From positions 744,001 to 808,000 of the forward strand of contig NZ_JAVDSH010000002.1 of NCBI RefSeq assembly GCF_031455195.1: DNA of 64,000 bases. Direction: 5' to 3'. This document shows, one piece after another, positions 41,340-50,106 of the stretch (its first letter is position 1; the number at the start of each line of letters is the position of its first letter). The notes below the pieces were generated by a model. It did no database searches, had not been told where the DNA came from, and worked only from the letters and a program-made list of their open reading frames with translations. Position numbers and translations under genes: made by a program. Source of the DNA: Arthrobacter nitroguajacolicus_D (GTDB taxonomy: Bacteria > Actinomycetota > Actinomycetes > Actinomycetales > Micrococcaceae).

Positions 41340-42679
41340 CGCGGTGAAGGCAGGGCGGGCAGCGCCGCCTCGTAGAGCCACGGCCGGAGAATTGACGCGG
41401 CATCAAAGCCCGGAATGAACGCGTTGGCAGCCTCAATGAACGCCTCGGTGGACACCGATCCGTGCCGGTTTGAGGCCGTCCAATGTTGCAGGAAGCCGAA
41501 GAACGCCTCATCCCCGGACGCCATCCGCACAGCATGCAGGGCAAGGGCCCCACGTTTGTAGACGCGGTCGTCGAACATCAGCTCAGGCCCGGGATCGCCG
41601 ACCAGTAGGTCCTGGGGTCCGGCGTCGAGCCTTTTCCACGCGGCCGTTGCCCGGGCGGCGACAGTCATGGTCCTGGATTCCTCGGACCACAACCACTCCG
41701 CGTAGCAGGCGAATCCTTCATGCAGCCAGATGTCTTTCCAGCTGCTGACGGTCAAGGAGTTTCCAAACCACTGGTGGGAGAGTTCGTGGGCGATCAGGCG
41801 CTGGGAATCCCAGGCGTCACGCATGTGGTTCCGGCCAAAGATGGAGACGGTCTGAGCTTCCAGCGGGATTTCAAGTTCGTCTTCAGTGACCACCGAGGTG
41901 TAGTCGGCGAACGGGTAAGGGCCGAAGCAATCCTCGAAGGTCCGCATCATGTCCGGCTGGCGTCGCAGGCCCTGCAGGGCGTCGGCTGCCATCTCTGGAG
42001 TAACGGCGACGAACTGGGGGACCCTGTGGTGGGAATCGTCGGCCTGCAACGGAACCTTGATGTAACGGCCGATCTGTACGGTAGCCAGGTACGTCGCCAT
42101 GGGCTCAGCCTGTTCGTAGACCCACGTTTCCCTGCTCGACTTACGGGAGTGCGATACGAGCCGCCCGTTGCACACAGGCCGGTAATTGTCATCGGTGGTC
42201 ACCGAGATGAGGAAGCTCGATTTGTAACGGGGATGGTCGTTGCAGGGGAACCAGGACGCTGCTCCATTGGGCTGGCCGGCGACCAGGACGCCGTCGTTCA
42301 ATTCTTCCCAGCCAACATCTCCCCACAGTCCACGGCGGGGCTGGGGGTTGCCATCGTAGCGGATCTCCAAGGAAAACTGCTGCCCAGGCTTAAGCGGGGA
42401 GGCCGGGTTGAGCACCAGGTGTTCAGCCCTATGGCTGAACTTCTGGAGCTTCTTGCCGTCCAGTTGAACTTTGCTTGCCCTCAAACCCACCAGGTCCAAG
42501 ACGATCTGAGCTGTCGGTTCCAAAGCCGTGCAGCGCAGGACCGCCTTGCCGATCAGCTTGTTGCTGCCCAGCCTGACGTCGAGGTCCAACTCATACCGGT
42601 CCACACGGTAGCTGGTGCTGCCGTGGTCCAGGGTGTAGGGGTCGGCTTCGGTCATGGGGGTAGTGATTGGTGCGGTCAT
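41336..42679 (-). CDS. M1-family zinc metallopeptidase, candidate polymer-degrading aminopeptidase
   Basis: A 447-residue aminopeptidase N-like protein. The zinc site is HELSHQWFGN (residues 298-307) plus Glu321 in WLHEGFACYAEWL, and the catalytic Tyr is Y374 in RVYKRGALALH. In place of the GAMEN substrate loop it has EIPLEAQT (270-277). There is no signal peptide, and the ERAP-like C-terminal domain is missing (short form). It starts 12 bp after the stop of the Pls-like gene, so it is co-transcribed with it. In Streptomyces a zinc aminopeptidase of this type (Pld) degrades epsilon-poly-lysine, which makes a similar role plausible here. Confidence 0.88.
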   Translation of the reverse strand: MTAPITTPMTEADPYTLDHGSTSYRVDRYELDLDVRLGSNKLIGKAVLRCTALEPTAQIVLDLVGLRASKVQLDGKKLQKFSHRAEHLVLNPASPLKPGQQFSLEIRYDGNPQPRRGLWGDVGWEELNDGVLVAGQPNGAASWFPCNDHPRYKSSFLISVTTDDNYRPVCNGRLVSHSRKSSRETWVYEQAEPMATYLATVQIGRYIKVPLQADDSHHRVPQFVAVTPEMAADALQGLRRQPDMMRTFEDCFGPYPFADYTSVVTEDELEIPLEAQTVSIFGRNHMRDAWDSQRLIAHELSHQWFGNSLTVSSWKDIWLHEGFACYAEWLWSEESRTMTVAARATAAWKRLDAGPQDLLVGDPGPELMFDDRVYKRGALALHAVRMASGDEAFFGFLQHWTASNRHGSVSTEAFIEAANAFIPGFDAASILRPWLYEAALPALPSPR

Positions 42680-42691
42680 GATCTGCCCAAT

Positions 42692-45600
42692 CTACTTGAG
42701 ACGGGGCGCTTGTGCAGACGGACCCACCCACGGGCTGACAGGGTTGCCCATCCAGTACGTCCCCGCCGGGACGGTTTCGCCACGCATGACCAACGACGCC
42801 GGACCAACAGTACCGCCGTCGCCGATGCTGGCGGCGGGGAGGATCACGCCGTGCGGACCCATGGTGGCTCCGTTCCCGAGCGTTACCGTGTCCAGACTCA
42901 TGACCCGGTCGTGGAACAGGTGCGTCTGGACAACGCAGCCGCGGTTGACCGTGGAATTCTCTCCGAGCGTCACCAGATCGGCTTCGGGCAGCCAGTAGCT
43001 TTCGCACCACGTTCCGCGGCCGATCTTCGCGCCAAGCCCGCGGAGCCACCACACCAAGGCAGGAGTCCCGGCGGCCGATCGGGCGAACCACGGAGCGCTG
43101 ACCATTTCGATGAACGTATCAACTACTTCATTTCGCCAAATAAACGAACTCCACAGGGGGTGCTCGCCAGCGCGAATGGTTCCCACCAGGACCCACTTGG
43201 CCACGATGGAGCTGAGTGCTGCCACCGCACCTGCCGCCAGCATGACCACGCCGCCCAGCACTGCCGCGATCCAATAGCCCCACCCACGGGCTACCCAATC
43301 CAGGACCAGCATGACCCCGACGGCGATGGCAACAGTCAGGACGACAGGTACCAGGCGGCACAGCTCCCACAGTGCACGCGCGATTTTGAGCTTGAGGGGT
43401 GGCTGGAAAGTCCGCGTCTGGTCGGCGTCGACGGCGGTGCGGCGCAACCTGACCGGTGGGCTGCCAAGCCACGACGTGCCCGACTTCGCCTTGGCAGGGG
43501 TGGCCGACAGGACGGCCACGAGGGAGTTCTTTGGTACATTCCGCCCGGCGGCCGTCATCCCGGAGTTGCCGAGGAATGACCGCTTTCCGATCTTGGCCGG
43601 CGCGATTTTCATCCAACCACCGCCCAGTTCGTAGGACGCCACCATGGTGTCGTCAGCCAGGAACGCGCCATCGCCGATGGTAGTCATCCTGGGCACCAGC
43701 AGAACTGTGGACGCTTCCACGTTCTTGCCCACCTTGGCGCCGAGCAAGCGCAGCCAAACAGGAGTGAACAGGCTGGCATAGACGGGGAAGAGGAGCTCAC
43801 GTGCCATGTCCAGCAGGCGTTCTGTGGCCCACACCTGCCAGCCGATCCGGCTGCGGACACGGTAATACCCCTCTTTGAGTCCGAGGCCAAGGAGCCGGGC
43901 AACAACGAGGATGAGGACCAGGTTCCCAAAGAACCACGCCAACGCCGCCAGTGGGAGTGCCAGGGCTATCTGGGGGAGTGCGGTCTCCAACGAATCGTGG
44001 CCTTGGATGGAAGCCAGAACCACCAGTGCAGCAGCGAAGGCGGAGATGTACGGGATCAGGGCCAGAAGCGCCGAAGCGCTGGCAAAGGCGGTAAACCATA
44101 GCCGGTCCACAGCGGAAGGACGGCCCGACGACTCAGGCCAATCGTGCTTTGCCTTGCCGCGTCGTTCGGCCGGGGATCCGGCGACCAGGTGGCCGGCCTT
44201 CACTTTGCCCAGCACTGCGGATCCGGCGTCGACGTGTGCGCCTGCGCCAATGGTGGTGCCGGGCATGAGGGTGCTTCGTGCACCGACGACGGCACCGGCT
44301 CCTACGTGTATCTGGCCGATGTGCACCGAGTCGCCATCCACCCACCATCCGGAAAGATCGACTTCCGGCTCGATGTTGGCGCCACTGCCCAATGACAACA
44401 AACCCGTAACAGGCGGCAACGAGTGCAGGTGCACGTCCCGGCCGATCTTGGCGCCGAGGGCGCGCGCGTAATAAGGGACGAACGGGGCGCTGGCGAGGCC
44501 GATGGCGCCGGAGAGGTCTTGAATTTGTTCGGCGAGCCACAGCCGAAGATGGGTTTTGCCGGACCTGGGGTAGGTGCCAGGCTGGATCTTGCCGAGCAGC
44601 ACGCGGGCCGCTATCACCGAAATGGTCATACGGCCCAGCGGGCTGACGAAGACCAGCCAGGACGCCGCGATCCACCACCAGGAAACCACAGGAGCTGCAG
44701 CGAATCCGGCAAAGTCTGCCAGTAATCTGTTGCCGGCCATCAGGTAGGTGAGCCAACGCATTCCCACCAGAATATGGAGCGGCACTCCCATGAGGACCTG
44801 GAAGATCTGCGACTTCAAGGCTGTGGGATGAACGGTGCGCTCGGCAGCGGGACCTGCCGTACCGCCGTCGGGCAGTGATTGGCGGGCGGCGTCGATCAGG
44901 GCACCGACGCGCGGCGTCGCATAAATGTCAGCCACGGTGATGGTGGGGTACCGGACCCGGAGGGCAGATACGAGCTGGGCCGCGGCCAAGGACCCGCCGC
45001 CGTAGGCGAAGAAATCCGCGTCAAGGGTACTGACGGGACTGCCCAATACCGACTCCCACTGGTCCACCACCCAACGGGCGTCGTCCGGCAGGTTAAGGGG
45101 CGCGTTGCTGGCCTCAGCGGCACCGGCTCCCGCCAGCGGCCAAGGCAGGGCATGGCGGTCCACCTTTCCGCTGGTCTTGGTGGGCAACGAATCCACTACC
45201 GTCAGCAGGGGGATCAACGCTGCCGGGAGGCTCTCGCCCAGGAGGCGACGGGCTTCGTCCATGTTCAACTGGTAGCCGTCAACGGGTGCAAGATAGCCCA
45301 CCAGGATCTGGTTGCCGGCAGCCGTGGTCTGAACTGCGGCGGCAGCTCCCGCCACGCCGGGGAGTGCCTGCAGTGCCGCGTCCACCTCGCCCAATTCGAT
45401 GCGGCGTCCACCCAGCTTGACCTGTTCGTCGGCCCGGCCCATGAAGATCAGGCCCTCCGCTTCGAAACGGACCAGGTCGCCGGAGCGGTAGGCCCGCTCC
45501 CAGGCCAGGGTTGTCATAGGTGCATACTTCTCGGCGTCCTTGGCGGGATCAAGGTAGCGGGCCAGCCCGACGCCGCCGATGATCAGTTCACCGATCCCGC

Positions 45601-46648
45601 CTTCCGCGACCGGGACACCATCAGAATCGACGACGGCGAGGTCCCAGCCGTCCAAAGGCAGCCCGATCCGGACCGGGCCGGGTCCGCCCAACGGTGCGGC
45701 GCAGGCGACGACGGTGGCCTCGGTGGGTCCGTAAGTGTTCCAGACTTCGCGGCCCTCGACGGCGAGCCGTTCGGCCAGCTCCGGCGGGCATGCCTCGCCG
45801 CCGAAGATGAGGAGGCGGACGTTTTCGAGGGACTCTGCCGGCCACAACGCAGCAAGGGTGGGCACCGTGGAAACCACGGTGATGCCGTGGTTGATCAGCC
45901 AGGGACCCAGGTCCATGCCGGTCCGCACCAACGCCCGCGGAGCCGGGACGAGGCAGGCACCGTGGCGCCAGGCGAGCCACATCTCTTCGCAGGAAGCATC
46001 GAAGGCTACCGACAGGCCCGCCAGCACGCGGTCCTGGGGGCCGATGGGTTCGGCTTGCAGGAAAATCCTCGCCTCTGCGTCAACGAACGCGGCGGAGGAA
46101 CGGTGTTTCACCGCAACACCCTTGGGGGTGCCAGTGGATCCGGAGGTGAAGATGATCCAGGAATCATCATCCAGCCCGGGTGTGCAGGGGCTGGGGACAG
46201 GTTCGCGTGGGGCCCCGGCAGCTTGAATATCAAGCCCCGTCCCAATCACCGCAGCAACTTTGGCTTCCCCGAACACAAGGCGTGCCCGCTCCTCGGGGTC
46301 GTCGGCATCGACCGGAACGTATGCCGCGCCGGCCATGAGGATTCCCAGGATGGCGATGTACAGCTCATTGGTTCCGGAGGGGATGCGGACGCCGATTTTC
46401 TCACCACGTCCCAGGCCCGCAGCGTTCAATTGTGCGGCGAAGGTCCGTACCGCCGTGAGGAGTTCGGTATAACTGAGGGATTTTTGCCCGTCATCCAAGG
46501 CCGAAGCCTCGGGGAAAGATGCTGTGGTCTCCTCCAGGATGTCCACGAGCGTGCGCTCGGCTGGTGCCGCGGCGCCGCCCGGCAACTGGGGGCGGTAGGT
46601 GGTCAGGGCAGGCGCCGGCCCGGCCCCCACGGGATGTTCTGTGCTCAC
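42692..46648 (-). CDS. Pls/PosA-family non-ribosomal peptide synthetase (poly-amino-acid synthetase)
   Basis: About 1318 residues. Positions here count from a TTG at 46678; subtract 10 for the preferred GTG start at 46648. Adenylation domain about 42-510: core A3 IIFTSGSTGTPKG, A5 NTYGPTE, A10 Lys505. The carrier serine is Ser563 in GGGSLAAA. Then follow three repeats of paired membrane segments plus a soluble hexapeptide-rich domain: TM about 625-694, soluble 695-860; TM 862-932, soluble 935-1100; TM 1107-1160, soluble 1165-1328. This is the layout of epsilon-poly-L-lysine synthetase Pls (single module, six TM, tandem C1-C3, no thioesterase). The pocket residues read D-A-E-S-I-G-T-V-V-K, lysine-like. 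The -10 and ribosome site are weak, so the start is uncertain. Confidence 0.9.
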   Translation of the reverse strand: MSTEHPVGAGPAPALTTYRPQLPGGAAAPAERTLVDILEETTASFPEASALDDGQKSLSYTELLTAVRTFAAQLNAAGLGRGEKIGVRIPSGTNELYIAILGILMAGAAYVPVDADDPEERARLVFGEAKVAAVIGTGLDIQAAGAPREPVPSPCTPGLDDDSWIIFTSGSTGTPKGVAVKHRSSAAFVDAEARIFLQAEPIGPQDRVLAGLSVAFDASCEEMWLAWRHGACLVPAPRALVRTGMDLGPWLINHGITVVSTVPTLAALWPAESLENVRLLIFGGEACPPELAERLAVEGREVWNTYGPTEATVVACAAPLGGPGPVRIGLPLDGWDLAVVDSDGVPVAEGGIGELIIGGVGLARYLDPAKDAEKYAPMTTLAWERAYRSGDLVRFEAEGLIFMGRADEQVKLGGRRIELGEVDAALQALPGVAGAAAAVQTTAAGNQILVGYLAPVDGYQLNMDEARRLLGESLPAALIPLLTVVDSLPTKTSGKVDRHALPWPLAGAGAAEASNAPLNLPDDARWVVDQWESVLGSPVSTLDADFFAYGGGSLAAAQLVSALRVRYPTITVADIYATPRVGALIDAARQSLPDGGTAGPAAERTVHPTALKSQIFQVLMGVPLHILVGMRWLTYLMAGNRLLADFAGFAAAPVVSWWWIAASWLVFVSPLGRMTISVIAARVLLGKIQPGTYPRSGKTHLRLWLAEQIQDLSGAIGLASAPFVPYYARALGAKIGRDVHLHSLPPVTGLLSLGSGANIEPEVDLSGWWVDGDSVHIGQIHVGAGAVVGARSTLMPGTTIGAGAHVDAGSAVLGKVKAGHLVAGSPAERRGKAKHDWPESSGRPSAVDRLWFTAFASASALLALIPYISAFAAALVVLASIQGHDSLETALPQIALALPLAALAWFFGNLVLILVVARLLGLGLKEGYYRVRSRIGWQVWATERLLDMARELLFPVYASLFTPVWLRLLGAKVGKNVEASTVLLVPRMTTIGDGAFLADDTMVASYELGGGWMKIAPAKIGKRSFLGNSGMTAAGRNVPKNSLVAVLSATPAKAKSGTSWLGSPPVRLRRTAVDADQTRTFQPPLKLKIARALWELCRLVPVVLTVAIAVGVMLVLDWVARGWGYWIAAVLGGVVMLAAGAVAALSSIVAKWVLVGTIRAGEHPLWSSFIWRNEVVDTFIEMVSAPWFARSAAGTPALVWWLRGLGAKIGRGTWCESYWLPEADLVTLGENSTVNRGCVVQTHLFHDRVMSLDTVTLGNGATMGPHGVILPAASIGDGGTVGPASLVMRGETVPAGTYWMGNPVSPWVGPSAQAPRLK

Positions 46649-46766
46649 AGGCCTAGCTTTGCGCAGAAAGGTGAACAAAAGGTGTCTGACGTTTCCTGTT
46701 CGTCACATTTTCTTGCACCACTGTTTGCCTGTAGGTCGCCAGTTGTTCGGGAGCCGGGCTGTGGAG

Positions 46767-47732
46767 TTACGGCAGAAGCAGGACTTTGCCGGTGGTCCGG
46801 CGGCCTTCCAGGTCACGGTGGGCCTGTGCTGCTTCGGCCAGGGGGTAGGTTGCCCCGACTCTGACGGCGAGGGTTCCGTTGGCGGCGGCGTCGAAAATTT
46901 CGGCTGAGCGCCACCGGCGTTCGTGCGTGTTCTGCACAAAGTGCGCCATGGTGGGCCTGGTCAGTGTCAAGGAACCACCGGCGTTCAGGCGCTGGGGATC
47001 GAACGGTGGCACAGGGCCGGAGGCGGCACCGAAGAGCACCATGGCACCCCGGATGCGGAGGCTTCGGAGGGATTCGTCGAAGGTGTCCTTGCCGACGCCG
47101 TCGTACACCACGTTGACGCCTTCGCCGTCGGTCAGTTCCCGGACCTTGTCGGCGAAACCCTCGTAGCGAAGGACTTCGTCAGCTCCGGCCAACGCGGACA
47201 GCTTGGCCTTCTCGTCGGAGGAAACGGTGGTGATGACACGTGCCCCGCGGGCCTTCAGGAGCTGAGTCAGCAGGAGGCCGACGCCCCCGGCTCCCGCGTG
47301 CAGCAGGACGGTGTGTCCTGGCTCGACGCGGAAGGATGAATTCATCAGGTAGTGCGCTGTGATGCCCTGCAGTGGAAGGGCAGCCGCAGTGTGGTCGTCG
47401 ACGCCGTCCGGAACCGGAAGCGCTTTCGCTGCATCCACGAGAGTGTAGTCGGCGTAGGTGCGTGACCCTTCAGCCGTGGCAATACGGTCGCCAACGGCAA
47501 TGTCCTCAACGCCCTCACCCACCGCCTCCACCGTGCCGGCGGCTTCTGCGCCGGGGGTGAAGGGGTAGTCAACCTTGTAGGTTCCGTTGCGCTGATAGGT
47601 TTCGATGAAGTTCACCCCGGCAGCTGCGACCTTGATCAGCAACTGGCCGGGACCGGGGGCTGGTGCTTCCACGGAGGCGTATTCGAGGACTTCAGGTCCT
47701 CCGGGCTGCTTTGCGACAATGGCGTGCGTCAT
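46767..47732 (-). CDS. NADPH:quinone oxidoreductase, zeta-crystallin type
   Basis: A 321-residue zinc-free MDR-family reductase. The quinone-reductase signature region GVNFIETYQRNGTY (about 40), the GDRIA turn, and the nucleotide-binding HAGAGGVGLLLTQLLKARGA (about 144-163) are intact. It reduces quinones one electron at a time with NADPH. GAGGAG lies five bases before the ATG. No clear link to its neighbours. Confidence 0.92.
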   Translation of the reverse strand: MTHAIVAKQPGGPEVLEYASVEAPAPGPGQLLIKVAAAGVNFIETYQRNGTYKVDYPFTPGAEAAGTVEAVGEGVEDIAVGDRIATAEGSRTYADYTLVDAAKALPVPDGVDDHTAAALPLQGITAHYLMNSSFRVEPGHTVLLHAGAGGVGLLLTQLLKARGARVITTVSSDEKAKLSALAGADEVLRYEGFADKVRELTDGEGVNVVYDGVGKDTFDESLRSLRIRGAMVLFGAASGPVPPFDPQRLNAGGSLTLTRPTMAHFVQNTHERRWRSAEIFDAAANGTLAVRVGATYPLAEAAQAHRDLEGRRTTGKVLLLP

Positions 47733-47817
47733 GGTGGCTCCTCACTCCGGGGCGGTCCTTCCGGTGCCCGGTTTCAGAATCCATCCTAGGGAGGTTGGGG
47801 CCTCCCATGTCGAACGG

Positions 47818-48906
47818 CTAGCGGCGTCCGTGCGTCGAAGCCACGGGACAGTCGAAGCCGCGGCCTGCTGCGAGGCCCACCTCGTTGAGGTAGCTGACCA
47901 CGATCCCGTACGACTGCATGAGCGTGGTTTCGGTGTAGGGGATCGAGTGCTTGGCGCAGAATTCACGGACGATCTTCGTGGCCTTGTACAAGTGGGGGCG
48001 GGCCATGTCCGGGAACAAGTGGTGCTCTACCTGACGGTTGAGTCCGCCCAGGAGGAAGTCCATGAAGATGCCGCCGGAGATGTTGCGCGAGGTCAGGATC
48101 TGGCGGTTGAGGAAGTCCACGCGGCTGTCCTTGGGGAGAACGGGCATGCCCTTGTGGTTGGGGGCGAAGGATGCGCCCATGTAGAAGCCGTAAACCATGA
48201 TCTGGACGCCGAGGAAAGCGAACGCCATTCCGATGGGCAGGAAGGTGAAAGCCAGCACCGGCAATGCCGTCAGGCGTGCCACGAGGATGGGGGTTTCCAC
48301 CCAGCGGTGCCGGACCTTCTGCTTGCCGAAGACAAAGCGGATCGAATCGAATTGAAGGCTCAGGCCGAGCAGGGTCAACAGGGGGAAGAAGAACCATCCC
48401 TGCTTCTTTGTCAGGAACGCCAGGCGGCCCTTGCGTTCCGCAGCTGCGTCTTCGTAGAAAACCAAGGCGTTGTTCCGGATGTCGGGGTCCTTGGAAATGA
48501 CGTTGGGGTGGTTGTGGTGGGCCCCGTGTTTCTGCTCCCACCAGGAGTAGCTGATGCCGGCGATGCCCGTGGCCAGGAGACGCGCCGACCAATCGTTGGC
48601 GCGGCGGGAGGCAAAGATCTGCTTGTGTCCGGCTTCGTGGGCCAGGAAGCTCAACTGCGTGCAGAGAATGCCGACGGCTGCGGCAATGAGGAGCTGGTAC
48701 CAGGATTCGCCAATGAGGGCGAATCCGAGCCAGGTGCCGGCCATGAGCAGTATCAGGGCGACGAAAACCCAGATATAGAAGCCGCTGCGGCGCTCAAGGA
48801 GTCCTGCGGACTTGACGCTCTTGAGGAGCTCTGAGTAGCTCTGAACGACGGGATTTGGCTGAATTGCGCGTGCTTTGGGGCGCTCAGCGGTGGACGTGGG
48901 TGCCAT
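47818..48906 (-). CDS. Membrane fatty acid desaturase (DesA3-like)
   Basis: A 362-residue integral membrane di-iron desaturase. The three histidine boxes are HEAGHKQ (about 91), HGAHHNHPN (about 126), and QVEHHLFPD (about 296), with four hydrophobic helices between. It introduces a double bond into acyl chains for membrane fluidity. It is divergent from argC; a perfect AATGTGA-N4-TCACATT dyad upstream is a candidate operator. Confidence 0.92.
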   Translation of the reverse strand: MAPTSTAERPKARAIQPNPVVQSYSELLKSVKSAGLLERRSGFYIWVFVALILLMAGTWLGFALIGESWYQLLIAAAVGILCTQLSFLAHEAGHKQIFASRRANDWSARLLATGIAGISYSWWEQKHGAHHNHPNVISKDPDIRNNALVFYEDAAAERKGRLAFLTKKQGWFFFPLLTLLGLSLQFDSIRFVFGKQKVRHRWVETPILVARLTALPVLAFTFLPIGMAFAFLGVQIMVYGFYMGASFAPNHKGMPVLPKDSRVDFLNRQILTSRNISGGIFMDFLLGGLNRQVEHHLFPDMARPHLYKATKIVREFCAKHSIPYTETTLMQSYGIVVSYLNEVGLAAGRGFDCPVASTHGRR

Positions 48907-49004
48907 TTATATGCCCCGTATCACTAACGGGCAACGCTGCAGCCGACGTTCGGACTGCACGGTCTGGATCACCCTCCACTAAGCATACGCGCAATGTCCT
49001 AACA

Positions 49005-49022
49005 AATGTGACAGCTCACATT
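49005..49022. promoter_or_regulatory. Perfect dyad between desaturase and argC genes
   Basis: AATGTGA-CAGC-TCACATT. The half-sites resemble CRP/GlxR but the spacer is four bases rather than six, so a TetR-type lipid regulator of the desaturase gene is more likely. Assignment is open. Confidence 0.45.
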
Positions 49023-49025
49023 AGG

Positions 49026-49068
49026 CATGCATAAATATCGGACGGCATGAATATTCTTGCTGTATAGT
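49026..49068 (+). promoter_or_regulatory. Arg operon promoter with two ARG-box-like sites
   Basis: CATGCATAAATAT (49026-49038) and CATGAATATTCTT (49046-49058) start 20 bp apart, two helical turns, and resemble ARG boxes. They cover the region just upstream of the -10 TATAGT (49063-49068), which ends 6 nt before the argC ATG. ArgR, encoded in the same operon, is the expected repressor. Confidence 0.65.
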
Positions 49069-49074
49069 GGAGTC

Positions 49075-50106
49075 ATGACTATTTCTGTTGCCGTCTCCGG
49101 TGCCAGCGGCTACGCCGGGGGAGAAGTGCTGCGCTTGCTCGCGGGCCATCCGAACGTCACCATCGGTGCGATCACGGCGCACAGCAACGCCGGTTCCAGA
49201 CTAGGGGAGTTGCAGCCGCATCTCCATGGTTTGGCCAGCCGGATTCTTGAAGACACCACGGTGGAAAACCTGTCCGGCCACGATGTGGTGTTCCTGGCCC
49301 TGCCCCACGGCGCTTCCGCCGAGATCGCTGCCCAGTTGCCCGAAGGCACTGTAGTGATCGACGCCGGCGCGGACCACCGCCTCCAGGACGCCGCAGCCTG
49401 GGAAAAGTTCTACGGCTCAGCCCATGCAGGCACTTGGCCTTACGGCCTGCCCGAACTGCCGGGCCAGCGCGAGGCGCTCAAGGGTGCCACCCGCATCGCT
49501 GTCCCCGGCTGCTACCCGACGTCGGCCCTGCTCGCGTTGACACCCGGGTTCGCCAAGAATCTCCTCCTGACGGACGACGTCGTGATTGTTGCCGCCTCAG
49601 GTACCTCAGGCGCCGGCAAGGCAGCCAAGGTCAACCTGATTGGCAGTGAAGTCATGGGTTCCATGAGCCCCTACGGCGTGGGTGGCGGTCATCGCCACAC
49701 GCCGGAAATCGAACAGGGCCTGTCCAATGCTGCGGGGGAGCCGGTGACCGTGTCCTTCACGCCCACGTTGGTGCCGATGAGTCGCGGCATTCTCACGACC
49801 GCCACGGCCAAAGTTGCCCACGGCGTGACCGAAGCTGAACTTCGGCAGGCGTGGGCAGACGCGTACGACGACGAGCCATTCGTGCACTTGCTGCCGGAAG
49901 GCCAGTGGCCCACCACCAAATCGGTGCAGGCATCCAACCATGCCGTCATGCAGTTGGCGTTCGACCAGCACACAGGCCGCGTGATCGTGACCTGCGCCAT
50001 CGACAACCTCACCAAGGGGACCGCCGGCGGCGCCGTGCAGTCCATGAACATTGCCCTCGGCCTGGACGAAACCGCCGGCCTGAACCTGCAGGGAGTTGCA
50101 CCGTGA
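49075..50106 (+). CDS. argC: N-acetyl-gamma-glutamyl-phosphate reductase
   Basis: A 343-residue NADPH-dependent reductase, third step of arginine synthesis. The nucleotide-binding VSGASGYAGGEVLRLLAGHP starts at residue 6. The catalytic cysteine is in VPGCYPTSALL (about 146), and GGHRHTPEIEQ is conserved. Start: the ATG at 49075 with a leaderless promoter; an in-frame start at 49057 would overlap the -10. Its stop overlaps the argJ GTG. Confidence 0.95.
   Translation: MTISVAVSGASGYAGGEVLRLLAGHPNVTIGAITAHSNAGSRLGELQPHLHGLASRILEDTTVENLSGHDVVFLALPHGASAEIAAQLPEGTVVIDAGADHRLQDAAAWEKFYGSAHAGTWPYGLPELPGQREALKGATRIAVPGCYPTSALLALTPGFAKNLLLTDDVVIVAASGTSGAGKAAKVNLIGSEVMGSMSPYGVGGGHRHTPEIEQGLSNAAGEPVTVSFTPTLVPMSRGILTTATAKVAHGVTEAELRQAWADAYDDEPFVHLLPEGQWPTTKSVQASNHAVMQLAFDQHTGRVIVTCAIDNLTKGTAGGAVQSMNIALGLDETAGLNLQGVAP

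Noticed and set aside
41720..43579. Long open frame (over 600 codons) on the plus strand opposite the M1 peptidase and Pls-like gene
   Set aside because: It is antisense to two well-supported genes, has no recognisable domain, and its composition is what a GC-rich third-position bias produces on the opposite strand.
44879..46864. Second long plus-strand open frame opposite the adenylation domain
   Set aside because: Same reason: a shadow of a confident NRPS adenylation domain.
49005..49022. CRP/GlxR site upstream of argC
   Set aside because: The half-sites match but the spacer is four bases; CRP and GlxR need six.
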